Made by a program: the position numbers and the translations under genes
Origin: an uncultured Dysgonomonas sp.
GTDB taxonomy: Bacteria > Bacteroidota > Bacteroidia > Bacteroidales > Dysgonomonadaceae
Reading direction: 5' to 3'
DNA length: 64,000 bases
Assembly: GCF_934668725.1 (NCBI RefSeq)
Contig: NZ_CAKUOF010000004.1
Location: 124,001-188,000 of the forward strand
Notes under the pieces: model-generated
Seen by the model: only the letters and a program-made list of their open reading frames with translations
Database searches by the model: none
Told to the model about the DNA's origin: nothing
Shown here: positions 62,146 to 64,000 of the stretch, piece after piece
How positions within the stretch are numbered: position 1 is the stretch's first letter
How the letters are laid out: each line of letters begins with the position of its first letter

Positions 62146-62156
62146 GGTCTATGACC
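62146..62156 (+). repeat. leader stem-loop element upstream of rhaD
   Basis: GGTC-TAT-GACC, then TTAAAATAAAAACTAA and the ATG 16 bases after the stem. It lies downstream of the GC-rich insert, so the insert did not separate the element from its gene. Confidence 0.7.
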
Positions 62157-62172
62157 TTAAAATAAAAACTAA

Positions 62173-62982
62173 ATGAAATCAATATTAGATAATCGTCCCG
62201 AACTTGCCAAAAAAATATGGGAAGTGGCAGAAGTAGCGGGCTACCTTTGGCAAAAAGGATGGGCTGAACGTAATGGCGGAAATATTACAATAAACATTAC
62301 AGATCTGGTTGATGATGAAATCAGAAATCTAAAACCAATTAGTGAGAAATATGTGATTGGTAAAGTTCTTCCCAATTTGAAAGGATGCTATTTCTTCTGT
62401 AAGGGAACCAATATGCGTATGCGTGATTTAGCTCGCTGGCCTATGGAAAACGGTGCTGTAATTCGTATCGGCGACGATTGTAACAGCTACGAAATCATAG
62501 CGGATAATCCTGTTCGCCCGACATCAGAACTTCCGTCACATTTATCTATGCACGATTATATGATCGGTAGCGGATCTAATTGTAAGGCTGCGTTGCACAC
62601 GCATCCTATTGATTTGATAGCTATGACTCATAACCGAGCATTTTTAGAAAAAGATAAGCTTACTTATCTTCTTTGGAGTATGATACCCGAGACAAGAGCT
62701 TTCTGTCCCAAAGGATTGGGCATTATACCTTATCTAATGCCTAGTTCTATAGAGTTAGCTGAGGCTACGGTAAAAGCACTGGAAGATTACGATGTGGTAA
62801 TGTGGGAAAAGCATGGAGTATGTTCCATTAGCGAAAATATCATGGAAGCATTCGATATGGTGGATACCCTTTCGAAATCGGCACAAATATATCTGACCGC
62901 TAAGTCGATGGGCTTCGAACCCGAAGGTACTTCTATGGCAGATATGCAAGCTTTGAAAGAGGCTTTCAATTTGCCCAAATAA
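62173..62982 (+). CDS. rhaD: L-rhamnulose-1-phosphate aldolase
   Basis: Class II zinc aldolase giving dihydroxyacetone phosphate and L-lactaldehyde, 269 aa. The N-terminal AERNGGNITI and the zinc-ligand region CKAALHTHPIDLIAMTHN are intact, as is the later WEKHGVCSIS His. Its lactaldehyde product connects to AldA at 5028-6464. It is separated from rhaT by the GC-rich insert rather than by the usual short gap. Confidence 0.96.
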   Translation: MKSILDNRPELAKKIWEVAEVAGYLWQKGWAERNGGNITINITDLVDDEIRNLKPISEKYVIGKVLPNLKGCYFFCKGTNMRMRDLARWPMENGAVIRIGDDCNSYEIIADNPVRPTSELPSHLSMHDYMIGSGSNCKAALHTHPIDLIAMTHNRAFLEKDKLTYLLWSMIPETRAFCPKGLGIIPYLMPSSIELAEATVKALEDYDVVMWEKHGVCSISENIMEAFDMVDTLSKSAQIYLTAKSMGFEPEGTSMADMQALKEAFNLPK

Positions 62983-62990
62983 TGTATTAT

Positions 62991-63032
62991 GCTTTCGAGT
63001 AGGGATGAGGAGTCTCATCTCTACATTAAAGC
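62991..63032 (+). terminator. REP-like hairpin, probable terminator of rhaD
   Basis: Stem GTAGGGATGAG/CTCATCTCTAC (one G-U) with a GAGT loop, 62999-63024, extended outward by GCTTT/AAAGC (62991-62995 with 63028-63032). It has no long T-run, so it may be a REP-like palindrome acting as an mRNA end. It resembles the GTAGGGG element at 48282-48339 at its ends. Confidence 0.6.
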
Positions 63033-63134
63033 ATTATTTATCAGGTTTTATCTATCTATAAATTCGTTGCCGATTGGGATAGTTTTATGCGTTTGGCTGC
63101 ATATAACATAAGATATTTATCAGTCTCTGCACCG

Positions 63135-63303
63135 AAAAAGGTAACACCATAAAATAGAAAAATAGACTCATATAAAAAGTGTCACTTTTGTTACTTTTGT
63201 CACCTTTTTATTTGTTATTTGTTGATTTATAGTGTTTTAATGAAAATCGAAAAATGACACTTTTGTAGAAGTATTTGTCACCTTATTGATTACTTTTTGT
63301 AAC
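63135..63303 (+). repeat. TGTCAC 9-base-period repeat element, copy B
   Basis: Diverged copy of the element at 34669-34823: AAAAAGGTAACA at the left, TGTCAC-type blocks at 63180, 63189 (TGTTAC) and 63198, and TTTGTCACCTTATTG and TTTTTGTAAC at the right. It sits upstream of the last GH105 gene. The shared layout of blocks, edges and spacing argues that the two are related. Confidence 0.6.
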
Positions 63304-63376
63304 GAATGATACCTGATTGTAGAATTATTTCGATCGTAGATTAGCAATCATTTTCAAATTTTTAATAGTTAACCTT

Positions 63377-64000
63377 ATGTACCGAAAATCATTAATAGTT
63401 GCTTTTGCTCTTTTTACGACACTGGCGGCTTATTCTCAGGCAACCCAACCGGCAGATAAAATAGCAATAGCTATTGCCAACAGAATTATGTCGGAGACGC
63501 CTTACTCCTTTGTGAATACAAAGACAGAACAAACTTATACTAACCTTAAGAATATTCCATTTTCTATGGATATTAAGGTTCAGAACGAATATAACGACTG
63601 GCATTATACAAATGGAGTTTTGAATATTGCTCTGTTGGAACTTGCAGATAAAACCAAGTCGAAGAAATACGAAGATTATGTTTTCAAAAATATGAATTTC
63701 GTTTTTGATGAGAATAATCTGAACTTCTTCAAGAAACAATACGATCAGGCATTTAGCGAAGGAGGCTGGCGGGCTATTCGCAAACTGACATGGCACATGA
63801 TATTCAGAGCCAAGAGGCTTGATGATAATGGTCCTATGGGTGCAAGTCTTATTGAGCTTCAAATGCGTAAACCGAATAAGGCATTTCTTAACTATATAAA
63901 TGAGACTAACGATCACCTGATGTATGCAGAGCCTCGTCTAGAGGATGGAACGATAGCACGACTTTGGCCTCACGAAAATACAATCTGGGCAGATGACTTA
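63377..64000 (+). CDS. unsaturated rhamnogalacturonyl hydrolase (GH105), partial at window edge
   Basis: The first 208 codons of a gene that continues past the window. Signal peptide about 1-21 (LFTTLAAYSQ), then a six-hairpin domain of the GH105/GH88 type: FSEGGWRAIRKLTWH, YAEPRLEDGTIARLWP and, at the edge, WADDL (204-208), which carries the family's catalytic Asp region (WxDxxYM in full members). A frame runs through with no stop. It is divergent in sequence from the GH105 at 52064, so it is not a simple duplicate and may act on a different unsaturated oligosaccharide. Confidence 0.85.
   Translation, partial: MYRKSLIVAFALFTTLAAYSQATQPADKIAIAIANRIMSETPYSFVNTKTEQTYTNLKNIPFSMDIKVQNEYNDWHYTNGVLNIALLELADKTKSKKYEDYVFKNMNFVFDENNLNFFKKQYDQAFSEGGWRAIRKLTWHMIFRAKRLDDNGPMGASLIELQMRKPNKAFLNYINETNDHLMYAEPRLEDGTIARLWPHENTIWADDL

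Overview
The window looks like a chromosomal segment of a low-GC Bacteroidales bacterium, most likely the Dysgonomonas/Parabacteroides part of the order. This is an inference from four things: SusC/SusD pairs, Bacteroidetes-type promoters (TTTG, about 19-21 bases, then TAnnTTTG), weak or absent Shine-Dalgarno sequences, and the gene order yicC-gmk-nadD. No rRNA, tRNA, CRISPR array, prophage or transposase was found.

Layout. (1) 71-4781, minus strand: three tandem paralogous secreted fibres with YadA-like head repeats and a C-terminal S74 self-cleaving chaperone. (2) 5028-7132, minus: lactaldehyde dehydrogenase AldA and a small membrane protein. (3) 7254-8731: a fluoride riboswitch and a CLC-F fluoride exporter. 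(4) 8899-21999: mostly housekeeping genes (yicC, gmk, nadD, an M24 peptidase, folP, cdaA, a lytic transglycosylase, uvrA, tpx, maeB, two lipoproteins). (5) 21996-25538, minus: dgt, a flavodiiron protein, lgt. (6) 25907-32435: a heavy-metal RND efflux operon with its own Fur-family regulator and a 7-1-7 palindrome over the promoter. (7) 32687-38144: two small secreted or membrane proteins, ahpC-ahpF and an aldo/keto reductase. (8) 38710-57700: a pectin/rhamnogalacturonan utilisation locus (SusC, SusD, a PL1-GH43-like fusion, two six-hairpin glycosidase-like proteins, GH105, GH106, GH28). (9) 57819-62982: rhaB-rhaA-rhaT-rhaD, followed by a second GH105 gene that runs off the window.

Regions 8 and 9 form one pathway. 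Rhamnogalacturonan is bound and imported by SusCD, cut by lyase, polygalacturonase, GH105 and GH106 enzymes, and the released L-rhamnose is taken up by RhaT. RhaA, RhaB and RhaD then convert it to dihydroxyacetone phosphate and L-lactaldehyde, which AldA (region 2) could oxidise to L-lactate. No dedicated regulator for this locus is in the window.

The most unusual signal is a small stem-loop, core GGTC-NNN-GACC followed by TTAAA-rich sequence, in front of at least nine unrelated genes. It is usually 13-21 bases before the start codon. Base changes between copies keep the pairing in the sense RNA, including compensatory and G-U changes, which suggests a 5'-leader RNA element. A second repeat family carries three TGTCAC blocks at exact 9-base spacing upstream of ahpC and of the last GH105 gene. 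There are also REP-like palindromes and a GC-rich insert inside the rha cluster.
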